Shown in pieces: positions 37,206 to 49,193 of a stretch of DNA of 64,000 bases. Position numbers and translations under genes: made by a program. Source of the DNA: Arthonia radiata (taxonomy: Eukaryota > Ascomycota > Arthoniomycetes > Arthoniales > Arthoniaceae). Positions within the stretch are counted from its first letter, which is position 1; every line of letters begins with the position of its first letter. A model generated the notes under the pieces. That model was given only the letters and a program-made list of their open reading frames with translations. It had not been told where the DNA came from and made no database searches. The stretch covers positions 1,223,392-1,287,391 of the forward strand of contig PSQN01000001.1 in NCBI GenBank assembly GCA_002989075.1, read 5' to 3'.

Positions 37206-37986
37206 CATTTCTCCTGAGACATGTTCTTGAGGGGGTTTGATCCGCGAGAAAGGTCTGTGAGGACTGTCAAGGAGTGGGTCTCTGGGGTCGTATGTGGTCG
37301 TTGAACGGGCTGTCTAGCTTCAGCTTCAAGCTACCGCAGTTTGTGTGGTGAACAATGCATGAGTGCGGTCTCTAAAGTCAGGCGAACGGTAATGCATGAA
37401 TCAAGAATCTCGCATCTGTGTCCCACTTTTGGAAGCGTGCACGCCATCTGGCACCCATCAGCAGTAGACAGCATTATCGTCTATGACACCTCAAGCTCCC
37501 ACCGTGCCTGAACGATAACGTCACACTCACCGCCGAGCCATCTAGGATTGAATTTGTTACCGTCATCGTTCGCTGTTCTCTTACGGGCAATATCACTACC
37601 CATTCCCAGATCTATACGCGCCTCGCTACGCGAAGATCTTCGCTGTGTGCGTTTGCCGAGTCCGCTTATCCTTCTGATACGAGAAATGGGAAGACCCCCA
37701 ACACTGTCTTCGAAAGCTCATGCGTTGCATGGAGAACATCATTAGTCATAATCCCGAGAATGGGCAATGTAGTATGATATATGGCATGCAGAGATCTAGG
37801 ATACAAGCGGTGAGAGTGGAAATAAGGACACCCCTCGCACGTGACCTAAGTATATGCCTAATCAAGCACTTGTTCATTAGATATCCCGTGTCTTGGCATG
37901 GCCATCTGGACTGGGCGATCCTGTACACAACACAAGGCCTTTCCCAAACACACGAGAGCGCTGATCAATCTACTTGGATGTGTCCT
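37206..37986. other. Intergenic region
   Basis: About 780 bases forming the 3' flanks of two convergent genes. Nothing recognised. Confidence 0.4.
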
Positions 37987-40040
37987 TCACAGACACTCCC
38001 GACGCTCAAAAACAGCTTCGAACGGACCTGGGTGCGCAGCAAACTGGTCTCGCGTCTCCGTCTCCATGCGCGTCCCATCCTCGCCAGGCGCCGGGCGGAC
38101 CGTGTACTTGTTCAGCAGCATCGCGATGACCATGCGGATTTCCACGAACGCGATACGCCGTCCGAGGCAAAGGTAGCGACCTAAACAGAGGAACCGTCAA
38201 CAACACGCCCACTATGGACACCACACGACCCTCCAGGACCACGTACCTTGCCCGAACGGCAGATGCCTGCGCTTGTCCAGCACAAGATGATTATCCGAAG
38301 TCCAGCGCTCGGGGATAAATTCGGTGGGTCTTGCAAAACATTCCTCAGCTGTTCCGGTCAGCGTATGGAGCTTCTCAACGGAGCTGGGGAGTTGGGAGCC
38401 TTTACATCGTGCGATACTGTGGAGCGGGACTTGGACAGTCACGTCGCCCGGGACAAATACCTCGCCGATGTTCATGCCCTGCGGCGGCGTATTTCTGAGG
38501 CCACCAGTGAGGACGACGGGATGGAGCCGCAGTACTTCGATCAGGAACGCGTCGAGATGTTGACACTGCTGCAGAGCTTTGCGGTCCATGTAGTTGACCG
38601 CGCGGACTTCTTCGTAGATCTTGTCGGCCTGTTGGGGATGCATCGCGAGTCGATAAAAGGCGCACGAGAGCGTTGCGGCGATAGGGTCACTGGAGAACTT
38701 CGTAAGTGCACGTAAGTATACACAGGATCGTCGTGGATGTGTTCAGGCTTACCTTCCGGATGCGATCAGCGAGATGCTGTCGCCTTTGAGTCGGCGCAGC
38801 TCTCCCGCTGTATAACCCTGGTTGTATGCCTCTTTAATGGCATGAGAAGCCCAGTCCTGCTTCTCCGTACCGTACTGCGTAGTCACGGGTCACTCCTGGC
38901 TCTTCAAGGGACGGAGTAGAGCTGAATTGACTCACCTGCATCCGTTCCTCAATCTGCGCCGATCCCCATTGCTTCATCTTGTTGAATTGACCGAAGTACG
39001 CGAACCAGGTATTGCAGATCTGATGGGCCCAGCTGCGCAGGACATCAGCCGAGCACTTCAACCACGCTGAGCTAAGGAAAAGCAGTGCGGGGTACGTACG
39101 GGACCGGAGTCATCTGCCCCATGAACTTTGTCGCACCCCGCAGCAAGTCGATGACATGATGCCACTTGTCGTTCGCGAGCGTCTCAAAAGAAGTCGAGAA
39201 GGTAATGTCCCCGATACAGTCGAAGGCGAACCACTGGAAGCGGGGGCGTACGGCGATGGCTTGCCGGGAATCTGCGCTCTGAGCAATAAGGGTCTCGAAA
39301 ACGTGCGCGTGCTGTTGAATACGCTCGTGGTAGATGTCGATGTCTAGAAATATTGGTTATGAATCTTGTCCTCGCACCGGTTCAAAATATGCGATGCGCA
39401 CTCGTCTCAGTAAGAGCCTGCGCCCACAGCCTGCGCCGCCAATCATGAACGTTGACGGAGCGCGTCGTCTCGAGCGACACTTCCGGAAGGAGGAAGTCGT
39501 AGAAGGGAGCGCGGATGCACTGGCTCTTGGGGCCATCCATGGCTTCCAAAGCGTCTGCTTTGAAGATGGCCAACTCGTTGGGGCCTGGAGCATATCAGCC
39601 GGTTCCATAACGTGCGTGCTCGGCGCCGAGAAGGACTGGAGCCACTCACCAATGCGCACGTAGTCCCCGTACCGTTTGCGCATCTTTTCCATGAGCACAT
39701 GATTCCGCGTGTCGCGGCAGTGGTAGAAGTGCCAGAGTTTGGTCACGCGAGCGAGCAAAGGGCCGGGATACTTCCGGAGGGGATGAAAGAAGAGACGGTA
39801 CACGACCATGCTAGTGAAGAGGGCCGCGAAGAAGCAGCCGGTGGCGGCCGCGACATGTTGGAAAGCTTCGTAGATTGAGACATCGCCTAGCCTTCGTTCC
39901 GAAATCCACAGCGCGAGTGGTAAGGCGAGCGACAGCGCGCAGAGTTCGGGGGCTCTGCGGTGCCATTCCCGTCGTATGAAGATTGCATTGTGAGCCAGCA
40001 GGCCGAGGCCTGCTGCGAGCGAGCATTGAGAAGCCGACAT
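37987..40040 (-). CDS. Cytochrome P450 monooxygenase
   Basis: Eight exons by my reading: 40040-39650, 39584-39402, 39343-39100, 39071-38936, 38874-38753, 38689-38406, 38348-38247, 38180-37987; 551 residues. It has hydrophobic N-terminal segments (about 30-45 and 65-82) for ER membrane anchoring, a proline-rich hinge (KYPGP), an I-helix region SGSDPIAAT (the usual AGxDTT is altered), an ExxR motif EVLR (410-413), a PERW motif (FIPERW) and the haem loop FGQGRYLCLG with Cys492. It is a class II-type microsomal P450 that would need a P450 reductase. The substrate is unknown. The third intron is only 28 nt in the model that best keeps the family alignment. It shares its strand with the O-methyltransferase immediately upstream, suggesting a small biosynthetic pair. 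Confidence 0.93.
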
Positions 40041-41027
40041 TGCTGGGCTTTAGAGACGAGCAAGAGTCAAGAACCCGTGGGTGAGAATCCGAGACTTCCT
40101 CTGAGCATCAAGGACTATGCACAGGCTTGATTGACGTACTCTTGAAACATATAAGCGCACAACGAGCGAAGAGGCAGCAGCTGAAGGGGCAAGGTCCACT
40201 TCTACACAGGGGACATTCCGGATGCGCATCATGCGAGGCGCTCGTCAGGATTCTGACGGTGCATATGGCCAGTGGTATGAAATGACGGGGATGGGATAGG
40301 GTGGGAGGATGTCCCGCCGGCTACTGGACTGGAAGCATCCTGTTTAGCCTGTGACAAGGCCGTGAATATACCAAGGCAGGCACGCTGAGACGCTGACAGA
40401 TACCGTACAGGTGTGGCATCAGCTGGGTGGATGCATCACGTGCATACATGGGACGAGTCGAGTCAGCGCTGACTCCCGCATTCGGACACACGGGCCGTCA
40501 GCGCACCCGTCTCTTCGCGCTCTGACATCTTCATTTGCCGCCGTGCCGCAGTGCCGCATCATTGAAAGCGCCTAAGAGCTGACGAGATGGTGTACTCTTG
40601 CGGAGACATCCCCGGGGTCAATCTCGATCTCGTCACCCGCCTCCAATGTCATTTATGGCTGCCTCATACGAGTAAGTGCAATGTGTGAACTCGAAAGAAC
40701 ATGCTTACCACCCGGAATGAGTCAATATCGCTGAGCGCGCCACAAAAGCCGCTTCAAGGCTCGCCCTGAGGAAGCTTGGATAGTCAGGGCGAACTACGGA
40801 TGAGCTCACCCTCCCGCAGGCCAAGCCAGTAGTGCCATCACCCTGGCAGATCTTAATTGCCCGTAGGGAAATTTTATCTGCTACGCGTTGGACTGCAGCA
40901 TCAACGCCTGGCTACAGAGCATAGTGTGAAAGCCTGACTCGGATAGCCTACGTGGACATGTTGTGGCATTCGCTCGAGGGGCGCTTTCACGAGGACCACT
41001 CGACGACACCCATTAGTCGCGGTGGGC
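40041..41027. promoter_or_regulatory. Spacer between O-methyltransferase and P450
   Basis: This 1-kb gap carries the 3' flank of the O-methyltransferase and the promoter of the P450, both on the minus strand. No gene is seen. Confidence 0.4.
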
Positions 41028-42439
41028 CTAACCTGACCAAGTAGCCTCGATGATACTCAGCAGCTTCTTCGTCGGAATGCCAGTCTTGTTGACGGTGCAA
41101 GGTTTCACACCCTTGAACTGATACCGCCGGTCCGCTTTCTGGAACAACGGCTCCCACTCACTAGCTTCTCTCTCCCGCGCATTGAACAGCGATGTCATGA
41201 TCAGATCGATAGTCCTGTTGGCATCGTCAGCATTCATCACACCACCGGTATTCCAAGCATCATTCACCTCGCCCGCCTCTCCTCCAGCAACTCCAGTTCC
41301 CCAGGACCAGGCATGACGTAGTCGTTGATCAGCACCGTCGCTCCCTCCCTCAAAGCCGGCACCAACGCTTTCAAAATCGTCTCGCAGCTCTTGTCGGGCC
41401 AGTCATGCATCACGGAGCGAAACAAATACACGCTCGCCCCCTTCACCGGCTGCTCTTTGAACGCATCGTGCGCCATGAACTTGATCCTCCCCTTGAGCTC
41501 TCCCGACACCTCCTTCTCACCAGCCTTCACCACCGTGTCAAAGTCCTGCACTGTGAACCGGAGCCGCGGGAACGCCTGCGCCAGCGCGATGCTCGCGTGC
41601 CCCATGCCCCCGCCCACGTCCACGACGTGGCCCTCCCCGAGCGCCGCCCAGTCGTAATTGTCGATGAGCGGCTGCAGCGGGTGCTGCTGGCTCCAATTGT
41701 GCTTCATGAATGCGGCGAAGAGCGCGGCTCGCTCTGGGTGGTGCGCCTGTAGCTCCTCGACCATGGGCTGGCGCGCGTTGTTCGCGAGCGCCCACGCCGT
41801 CGTTGTCGCGCTCTCCGAGCGCCCGTGATCGCGCAGTGCGCGTGAGAGATGCGCGGCGGCGGGCAGCTGCTCGTCGACGAGCATACTGACGGTGCTGCGC
41901 ATGAGGAGATCGTGCGCAAGGCGGCGGGAGACAGGAGTGTGGGCGACGCGGCCGGGCGTGGGTTCCGTGAAGATGCGGTTGGTCATGGCGTGTCTGAGGA
42001 TGCGGCGCAGGTGCATAACGGGGATGTTGCACTTGGTGGAGAGGTCCTCAAATGTGATGCTGTCCTGCTCGGGGACGTGCTTGGCGACGGAGAAGTCGTG
42101 TATGACGTGTAAGGCCGCAAGATCGTACTCCGCGCCCTATGATTGTCAGCCCGCAAGTGACGGTGAAGGGTGCAAACCATGACGAAGGCACGTGATCGCT
42201 AATGTCCCGTATTCGGTGCCACCTACCCCTAGGCTTTGAATACTTCCTACGGGTCCCAGTAGCATGCGTTGCAACTGTATCGCAGACTTCACTGCGCTAC
42301 TTATTGCTTGGCCCTGTTCGTCGGTTGGCTTTCCACCAGGAAAACGCAACTCAGCTCCTTCCACATCACAAAAGAGGTTAAGTATTTTAGTAGCTTTCAT
42401 GATTGTCTCCGCAAGCTCCGTGAGCTGTGGTTGAGACAT
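41028..42439 (-). CDS. SAM-dependent O-methyltransferase (fungal secondary-metabolism type)
   Basis: Three exons, 42439-42227, 42136-41268 and 41214-41028, giving 422 residues. The N-terminal half is a dimerisation winged-helix region (FEDLSTKCNIPVMHLRRILR and following). The C-terminal half is the methyltransferase fold, with the SAM-binding glycine loop VVDVGGGMG (242-250), the acidic cofactor residue in FTVQDF and the catalytic-type histidine in MHDWPDK (His315). The length and motifs match plant/fungal COMT-like enzymes that methylate phenolic hydroxyls in polyketide pathways. The last intron (53 nt) has branch CTGAC; the first (90 nt) could alternatively use a donor 27 bases further upstream. 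The substrate is unknown; the P450 next door is the likely pathway partner. No polyketide or peptide synthase lies within the window. Confidence 0.93.
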
Positions 42440-43476
42440 GTGGCTATACTGCTGTGGCGGCGCGGCGGCTGCTACTGTATTCGTCCTTCACTGCACTCAG
42501 AGATGCTGGACGTTGCTGTTATACCTTTCTTTGCCTCTTTGGTCTAATCTTTCTGTTGAGGAAAGTCAAGTTTTGCTTGAGCGGTCGCATAGAGAGAGAT
42601 ACCAGAGATCGTGATGGTTCAATATCAGGCAACCACCCAGCTTCCAACTTGTAGCCCCAGGGCAGCTCTTATACCATTTGCCGGAACAAGTAAACCGATT
42701 TCTTGTATTGGTTTTGGAGGCCGATGTATTCGAGACAGAAGAAAGTGATGAGACAGAAAAGTGAACACTTCGAATATATTAGACTTTCCATCTGCATACG
42801 ACGCTGTACGGAGCGCAGGGATTGCACACGAGCATGCCCGCCTTTCTTCTGATGCCCAGGCGTCAGCACATGCCTGTTCGTCCGTACCGTTTCCAGCATG
42901 GTGGCATGCACTGGTGAGGCGAAGCTTTTACGGCGAGGTCTCCTGGCGCACAGGCGTCTTGTTCAAGGGGTGTGCTTCGGACACCAACGAGACACGTCGC
43001 CATCCTCGACTCTAAATTGCATAATGGCTGTGCAGTAAAACACGTGCTAATTGCATTTGATGAAGGTCAAGTTCGTTGATCTGAATAATAATTTTACTTA
43101 GACACGGTGCGAGCTTGTTGGCGAAGATTCGTTTGGCTTCGCGAATGTTAATGTCTCCTGAATCGCTTGTTCTCAGGACAAAAGTGCAATATGTTGGTTC
43201 TACAGACGAACAGTCTGTCCGAACGGAAGCAAAAGTTGAAGACGGGGAGAATAAAATCTTGAAGTAAAAAAGGAGAGCAATTTGTCAAGACTTGCTGGAG
43301 GCGCTTCAGGCCCACCCTTCGTGCACCCTTTCACGCAGCGCGAGAGCATCTTGGCATGCCACAAATAGAAATTATGTCACCCGGCTTGGCACGGCTTCCA
43401 TTTGCCCCACTGGAAGAGTCCTTCCTTCTCGGCTTCCTTCAACAGCCTGCGCAGTAGATCCTGAAAGTCCTGCCCC
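42440..43476. other. Intergenic region
   Basis: About 1 kb: promoter side of the O-methyltransferase and 3' flank of the DUF4470-like gene. No supported gene. Confidence 0.4.
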
Positions 43477-44620
43477 TCAACCTCTGTCCACCTGCCACTC
43501 AACGAATCGCTCATTGCCGCAGTACATGTTCATCGCCAACACTCTGTCAAATTCCTCTTGGGCACCGTCTTCTCCGAACCTCTTCGTGAAGCGAAACGGC
43601 CACGGATCAATTATGGAATTTTGTGACTCCATGACGCCATGCTTTTGAATATGCTCTGCGAAGACCTCTTCACTCGGTGCAAAAGTCGGCTGGGCAGTCA
43701 TGAGTCGCCGGTATTGAGGACTGATAAGATCGAGGGGTGTGCCAGTCAAATTTGCCAGGGCCTCACGTGTAGCGTTGTACTCCAAGAATTGGCGGAGTTG
43801 ATCGGAAATCGGCATTTGCCAATCGAAGTCGCACTGGTGCGCGTACGTTTCGCTGAATACCGCACCTATGTACCAGGGAATCAGGGTGGCGTGTGGATTA
43901 GAGATTCTCAGCATCGGGCGGAACGTCGTCAACGCCGGCGTCCCCAGTTGGTGAGTCTCGAGCTCGTTGGAAACGCAGACTCGATCGAATTGGCTATCTA
44001 CGCCAGGCCCAGACAATGCAAGGTTCCCGGCGAGCAGGCGCGGATGCGAGGAGCACATCATTAGGTCCAATGGTATTTCGCGGGTCCTTCGATAAAGCGC
44101 CGAAAGCTTGTGGCTGACGAAGAATGAAAAGCGGCCGTACAGATCGTTGCGAGGATGGCTACTCTGTTGGCCTTTCACGAATGCATCGATCTCGGGGTCA
44201 TGCCAGCCGGTGAGTGGGTCTTGCATCTCAGAGAGGATATATCTGCCTCCCGCGGTGAAGAATGCCCTGGAACTGAAGTCAGTTATGGTGGTGTAAAACA
44301 TGGGAAAGATGACTGACGGGTTGACTTCAGTAAATTCCCTGGATGAGTTTGCGAACGGGAGTAGGACGCCGTCCTGGCGGAAACGCATGAAGCTGACTCG
44401 CTGGTGGCATTGGCTTCGAATCTTGAACAATCGCTGGGCCCAGAAATCTTTGGACCCAACTGTCACTTCTCTGCGCGAGGCGTCGGCGGCTTCGCGTGAA
44501 GGCGTGCCTGAGGACGGAATGTCATTTTCATCATACGGTTCTCAACTCGGCGCACAGAAAGTATCACGTACCTCGTAGGATGTCCCGCATTCTCAGCAAC
44601 TGATCACAACGAGACCAAAG
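43477..44620 (-). CDS. DUF4470-type protein, C-terminal part, 5' end unresolved
   Basis: The last exon, 44540-43477, is open for about 350 codons. It carries features I associate with the C-terminal half of fungal DUF4470 (often MYND-finger) proteins: GWHDPEIDAF, NDLYGRFSFFV, FDRVCVSNELETHQLGTPAL and ISNPHATLIPW. An upstream exon about 44620-44572 joins in frame through a 31-nt intron (44571-44541). A further exon may lie near 44,703-44,790, joined in frame by an intron of about 80 nt. The family's conserved N-terminal domain (LLLGCGDxRNIL) and MYND finger were not found, and there is little room for them before the peptide ORF at 45112. The gene may therefore be truncated or have an unusual 5' end. 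Function unknown. Confidence 0.55.
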
Positions 44621-44995
44621 CTGAATACGTTACACAAACATGAGAGTGCAACATCTAACCCTTCGGCGACGGTCCAGTCACAGCGCATACATTATCAGTC
44701 TCGTTTACCTTTAGATGCCGATTGAACTCCACACGCCAATGTAGCGCTAGTACAGGACCCCTTCTTCTGCCGAGGGGCCCTAAAGCGGGTTAAATTTCTT
44801 CTCTTGAAGCGGTCAGCGTGACCGTGAGCGACACGATGACCAACAGAGACGCATTCCTAAGCTGGAGTTGAACTCAGTTGATTGATTGAAAATGTCAAGA
44901 TGCTCATGAATGGTAGCAATTATGTCGTTCGATTCATTGAGGGCCATAGCCCTAACTGATGAGTATACTGAAGGACGCCTTTAGCGTCGCCGTGG

Positions 44996-45112
44996 CTAGG
45001 TTACCCAGCAAACGGTAACCGTTCCGTTTTGGTCGGTCTGAGCGGTGACAGTGACACCGAACGATACCAGCAACAGCAAGCTCAAGGCCGCACCGAACCG
45101 CGAAGACCGCAT
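44996..45112 (-). CDS. Possible 38-residue secreted peptide
   Basis: A very short frame starting with a textbook signal sequence: basic MRSSR, a hydrophobic core (LSLLLLVSFGVTVTA) and a plausible cleavage site before QTDQNG, followed by only 14 residues with one cysteine. It starts 60 bases downstream of the NLR stop on the same strand. It could be a tiny secreted peptide, the first exon of a longer secreted protein (a GTAACC donor-like site overlaps its end), or a hydrophobic tail added to the NLR by alternative splicing. No homologue recognised. Confidence 0.3.
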   Translation of the reverse strand: MRSSRFGAALSLLLLVSFGVTVTAQTDQNGTVTVCWVT

Positions 45113-45171
45113 CGCACTGTTTAGATCACTGTTATGCGCAGGGTGGTCTTGTTCCGTGATAACATTTGAAT

Positions 45172-48100
45172 CTACAAAGTACACTTGGTCAAGAAGTCTG
45201 ACCATTGTTTCGCAACCCAGCAGGCAACAAGCACGTCCAAAATTTGACGATCCAAGAGATATGTAACTCGCATGTTTCCGTGCTTCTGGCTGTCCTCAGT
45301 CCTTGCTAGCAGTTTACCATCTTCGGTCGTCCACCGAGAAACCTGGCCTTCTGGTAAAGATTCAGACCACTCGGGTGTTGTGCGGGCGATTAGACGCATG
45401 CCATCCCCGTAGTGCTGGTGCGCCTTCCAACCACCAGACCAGCCCTTACGCATTTTTACAATGCCAAGCAACGAGGTTTCTGAAGTACCCCGTAATTCCA
45501 GCTCTTGGCAGTCGGTACCAATGCGCGAGACGTCGTATAAGCTCGTTTTCAGAAACAATCCCGGGGCGAGGGGATATTGACTCATTGTAGGCCGTATTTT
45601 CGCGCGCCCAACGCTGATGGTTGGGGTAAGCGTGTCTAGCATATGGGATACTTGATAAGGTTGATGTTCCTCATCCGAGTAATCGTGAACGTCTGTAACA
45701 TGAGATGTTCGCCGGTCTGGGTAAATGAACTGGCCAATTGCCAGACTCTGTTGCAACGGTCGGTCGAATGTCAATGTCATCCACATAGCAGAGCCCATCT
45801 TGCCACTTTCACTGGTCCCTGGCGTGGCAGTAATTCCCTTGACATGAATAAAGTCGTCATTTTCCGTCGACTCAAGAGTCAACGCTCTAAACGGATCTGT
45901 CGATAGGCTTTCTGCCTTCTTGGCACCGTATCTTGTCAGGAACTCAAAGACTGTACTTTGATTATTCTTCAAGGCCAGGTCCAAAGGTGTCATATTTTGG
46001 TCCGAGATAGTGTTCACGTCAGCTCCGGCATCTACGAGTAGTTCGACGCACTCAAAGTGTCCGTGATACGAGGCCCAGTGTATTGGTGCCCACCCGAAAT
46101 TCGTCTTGAGTGAAGGGTTGGTGCCACTTTTCAAAAGGAATCGAACTTTATCAACATGACCGGTGGCTGCTGCAGGATACAAAAGTGTTGCACCATCATG
46201 ATCTCTTGTGTTAGGATCGACTCCAGCGGCTAGTAGGATTCCCAAATTTTGTCATTGCGAGTGTCTACATTCGCACTCCAAGGGGTCAGACACTTGTCGT
46301 TCTTCACGTCAATCTTCGCTCCACTGCCTAACAGAGCCTCCACAAGTGTCTCGGATCCCTTTCGGGTTGCTCGATGAAGTGAAGTCTGGCCAACACTGTC
46401 CTTGGGATCAACACTTACTCCGAGAGATAAAAGCTTTTTCACCATCTCTCGGTCACTGCGCTCCACCGCAAGGAACAAGGCCGTCACTGCTGCACTTTGT
46501 ATACTTCTGTCCGTTCCTGTTCGGTCGAAGCAACGTGCCACATCATCGGTGTTTCCTGAGTAGGCAGCATCACATATTTTGATATTCGAATCCTCTTCAG
46601 AAGCACTTGCTCTTGCTCTTTCCATGACCGTGTCCGCTACCATGTACCAGCCTTTCTCGACGAGTAAAAGGAGCACTTGCTTCCCATGGTCTCCTCGGAT
46701 ATCAACGTGTGCACCGCTATTGATTAAGAACTCGACAGCCTTCTCGAAGCCGCGTTCAATCGCCACTGCCAAAGCTGTTTTCCCCGTCTCATCTACAGCA
46801 TCAATGTCTTCATGCTCTTTCACCAGCATGGACGCAACTTTGGCAAGACCCATCGATGCAGCCAGGTGTAACGCGGTCACTTGGGGCATTGCGCATTTCT
46901 CCGTCTCTGAGGGCTCTGAACTGATTGGGGATCGTGAAGCAGTGAAGTCAATGCTTTCTGTAGGGTAATCTTCAGATGCTCCATCTTTCCCCCACGAATC
47001 AACATTGGAACTAATCAGGTCCAGGCCATCCAACAATGATAGGAGAGGCTTCCTCTTCCGAGAATGAGCCAACAAGTGATAGACTGTATCGAGAACTGAC
47101 TGCTCAAGAGTTTCCTCGGGATTGGTCCGTGCATGGTCTCCCATGTGTTTGGCCGCATAGCAGGCGAGAGGGTATTTGCGTACTATCATCCATATCGTTG
47201 CGTTTTGAAGCGCAGGCATTGTGAGATAAGTGGCGCAACTCATTGTAATGCTGCCGTGGAAGTTTGGGAAATAGGAATGACGATTCCCCATGAAGTAGTC
47301 ATGAGCAGTGTAGTGGACAAAGTTGACGGCCTCCGTGCTAGAGTCGATAACAATCATTCCGGCGCAGAGAGCAGTGATGTTGCGCCCATCAATCATCATG
47401 TCCTCATCCAGCTCGGTTCCCCCAGGCTCAACGGCTAGAGCATGCTGTAATTCTTTTAGAGTAAGGGGACGAAACGCGTAAGTGACCCAGGCAAGGGCTT
47501 TGAAGGCGATGCTTGTACACTCATCATCTTGATTCTTGATCCTGAAAATCACTTCATCGTAGGTGGACTTGATAGTGGTAGGTAGGACCTTGAGCATATT
47601 CCGAACATGCCTAGTAGATAATACTGCAACGCTCGCAAGAGACTCTATGTGAAGCCGAGCAAGGAGGAACCTATGCAAAGGTCAACCTTGACTGAGAAAA
47701 TAGGTGAGTAGGCCATACATTTCTTTAGCTGTGTCCACCACAGCTCTCTTGATATCCCCTTCCAGCGAGGGGCTCTTCTCGACGATCCTCCGGAGTTTTC
47801 TATTACTCTGGATTTGCGCATCAATGAAAAGTTCTACGTCTGCCTTGTTAGCTTTGATCTCCATCTTTCTGAACTCGCTGAGCTCCTCCTCGAGATCACC
47901 TCTCAGCCTTGACAGGATCAGCAGGTGGACATGTCGCCCTAGTTTTAGCAAGTTCTCAATGAGAGTCAACCGGGTCTCGTCATTGCATTCATCGAGCGCA
48001 TCGACTACTATGAATGCTTGTGGAGACTTCTGAAGCACATCCACCAGGACGTCGACAAGCTCTGTCACAGATGGGGGAGCTCTAGCCTCCCTGTAGAGCT

Positions 48101-49193
48101 CATGAAGCCGTCTGACGGAATTTGGAAGAGAGGGGATGTCCTGGACTACTTGCTTCAATAGACTGCCCAGTAAGTTGCAAATTGAATGCTCTGGGTCATT
48201 GTACTTTAGGAAGATTACTGCAATTATGACATTGCTGCCTTTCCAAGACTCTTTTTGCTGATAGCGAAGATGATCAACAATAATAGACCTGTGGAAAGTT
48301 AGTCTTGTATCCATCCACTAGTGTTCATTACGGGTAATGAAAATACGCAATGACGGTCTTTCCAACACCAGCTAAGACACAAATCAGCACTGTGTCCGTG
48401 ATATGCCGATCTTAGAAGACGTACGCATCCCATAGCACCAGAGTAATCTATCTTTCCCTGACAGCCATTCAAGGAATGCTTCCGAGCCTAGAACCCAACG
48501 GCCTGAACCTTGCTGTGCCATCTCTGCGATGGACTGATGAACCCTCAACATTTGAAGCGGAGAAAGCCATGACAAAGTGACATTCTTGGCCTGGTCATAA
48601 GCAACTGGTTCAACATCAGTATGCTGAATGCAGCTATCAGCACTAATCACTATACATTGCTGCTGTCTTCGATCAAGAGACTCAAGCAATTCACTAGGGT
48701 GCACGATCGTGTTAACCGTCACTACTGGAAGTCCGTGAAATGCCGTATCACCTTCCTCTTACCTTTGATCATTTTGTAGCATCATAGCCGCATACTGCTG
48801 CAAGCGGCTTATGCGTTCGGTTATTGCATAGACTTCCGTCTTACTGAACGACCATGTCGCTGATGTTCGGAGAGATTTCGGACGGCTTTCAGATTTGATA
48901 TGACCGGTTGCAACGTCCAGCTTCAAGATACGTGCAAGCTCTTCATATGCATGCTGAAACTGCTGCGCCAAATTCAGACGTGCTTTGACCCAGGCGGCGT
49001 CGGATCCAGCACTGCTGGAGCGATCGAGAAGTCGTTGCAGAATCGCTAACAAACAGTTTGCTTCCTCGGCCAAAAGCCGTCGTTCAGTCGAAGCACCCTT
49101 CGTCTCGTGAGCATATTGGAGTAACGCAGACGTAGTTCGCAAGGCAACATCCAAGACACTGATAAGGCTCGCCGCGGCACTGAACGGATCCAT
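45172..49193 (-). CDS. NACHT-ankyrin NLR (STAND ATPase) with Helo-like N-terminal domain
   Basis: Six exons: 49193-48763, 48693-48425, 48371-48347, 48288-47719, 47670-46277, 46229-45172; 1248 residues. The N-terminal domain (MDPFSAAASLISVLDVALRT) resembles the Helo-like domain of fungal STAND proteins. The NACHT ATPase follows, with P-loop GMPGVGKT (232-239) and Walker B VVDALDEC (about 340-347), then a winged-helix-like part (FLLARLHIESL; TLKELQHALAVE). Ankyrin-type repeats span about 695-1000. The last 250 residues form a non-repeat region I do not recognise. Such proteins are intracellular sensors in heterokaryon incompatibility and non-self response. The repeats would bind ligand, NACHT would oligomerise, and the N-terminal domain would signal or kill. 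The fifth intron (47 nt) removes part of one repeat and may instead mark a small deletion. It is divergent from the chitinase gene. Confidence 0.9.

Noticed and set aside
41538-42032. 164-codon minus-strand frame over the O-methyltransferase
   Set aside because: Arg/Ala/His-rich alternative frame of a GC-rich true exon.
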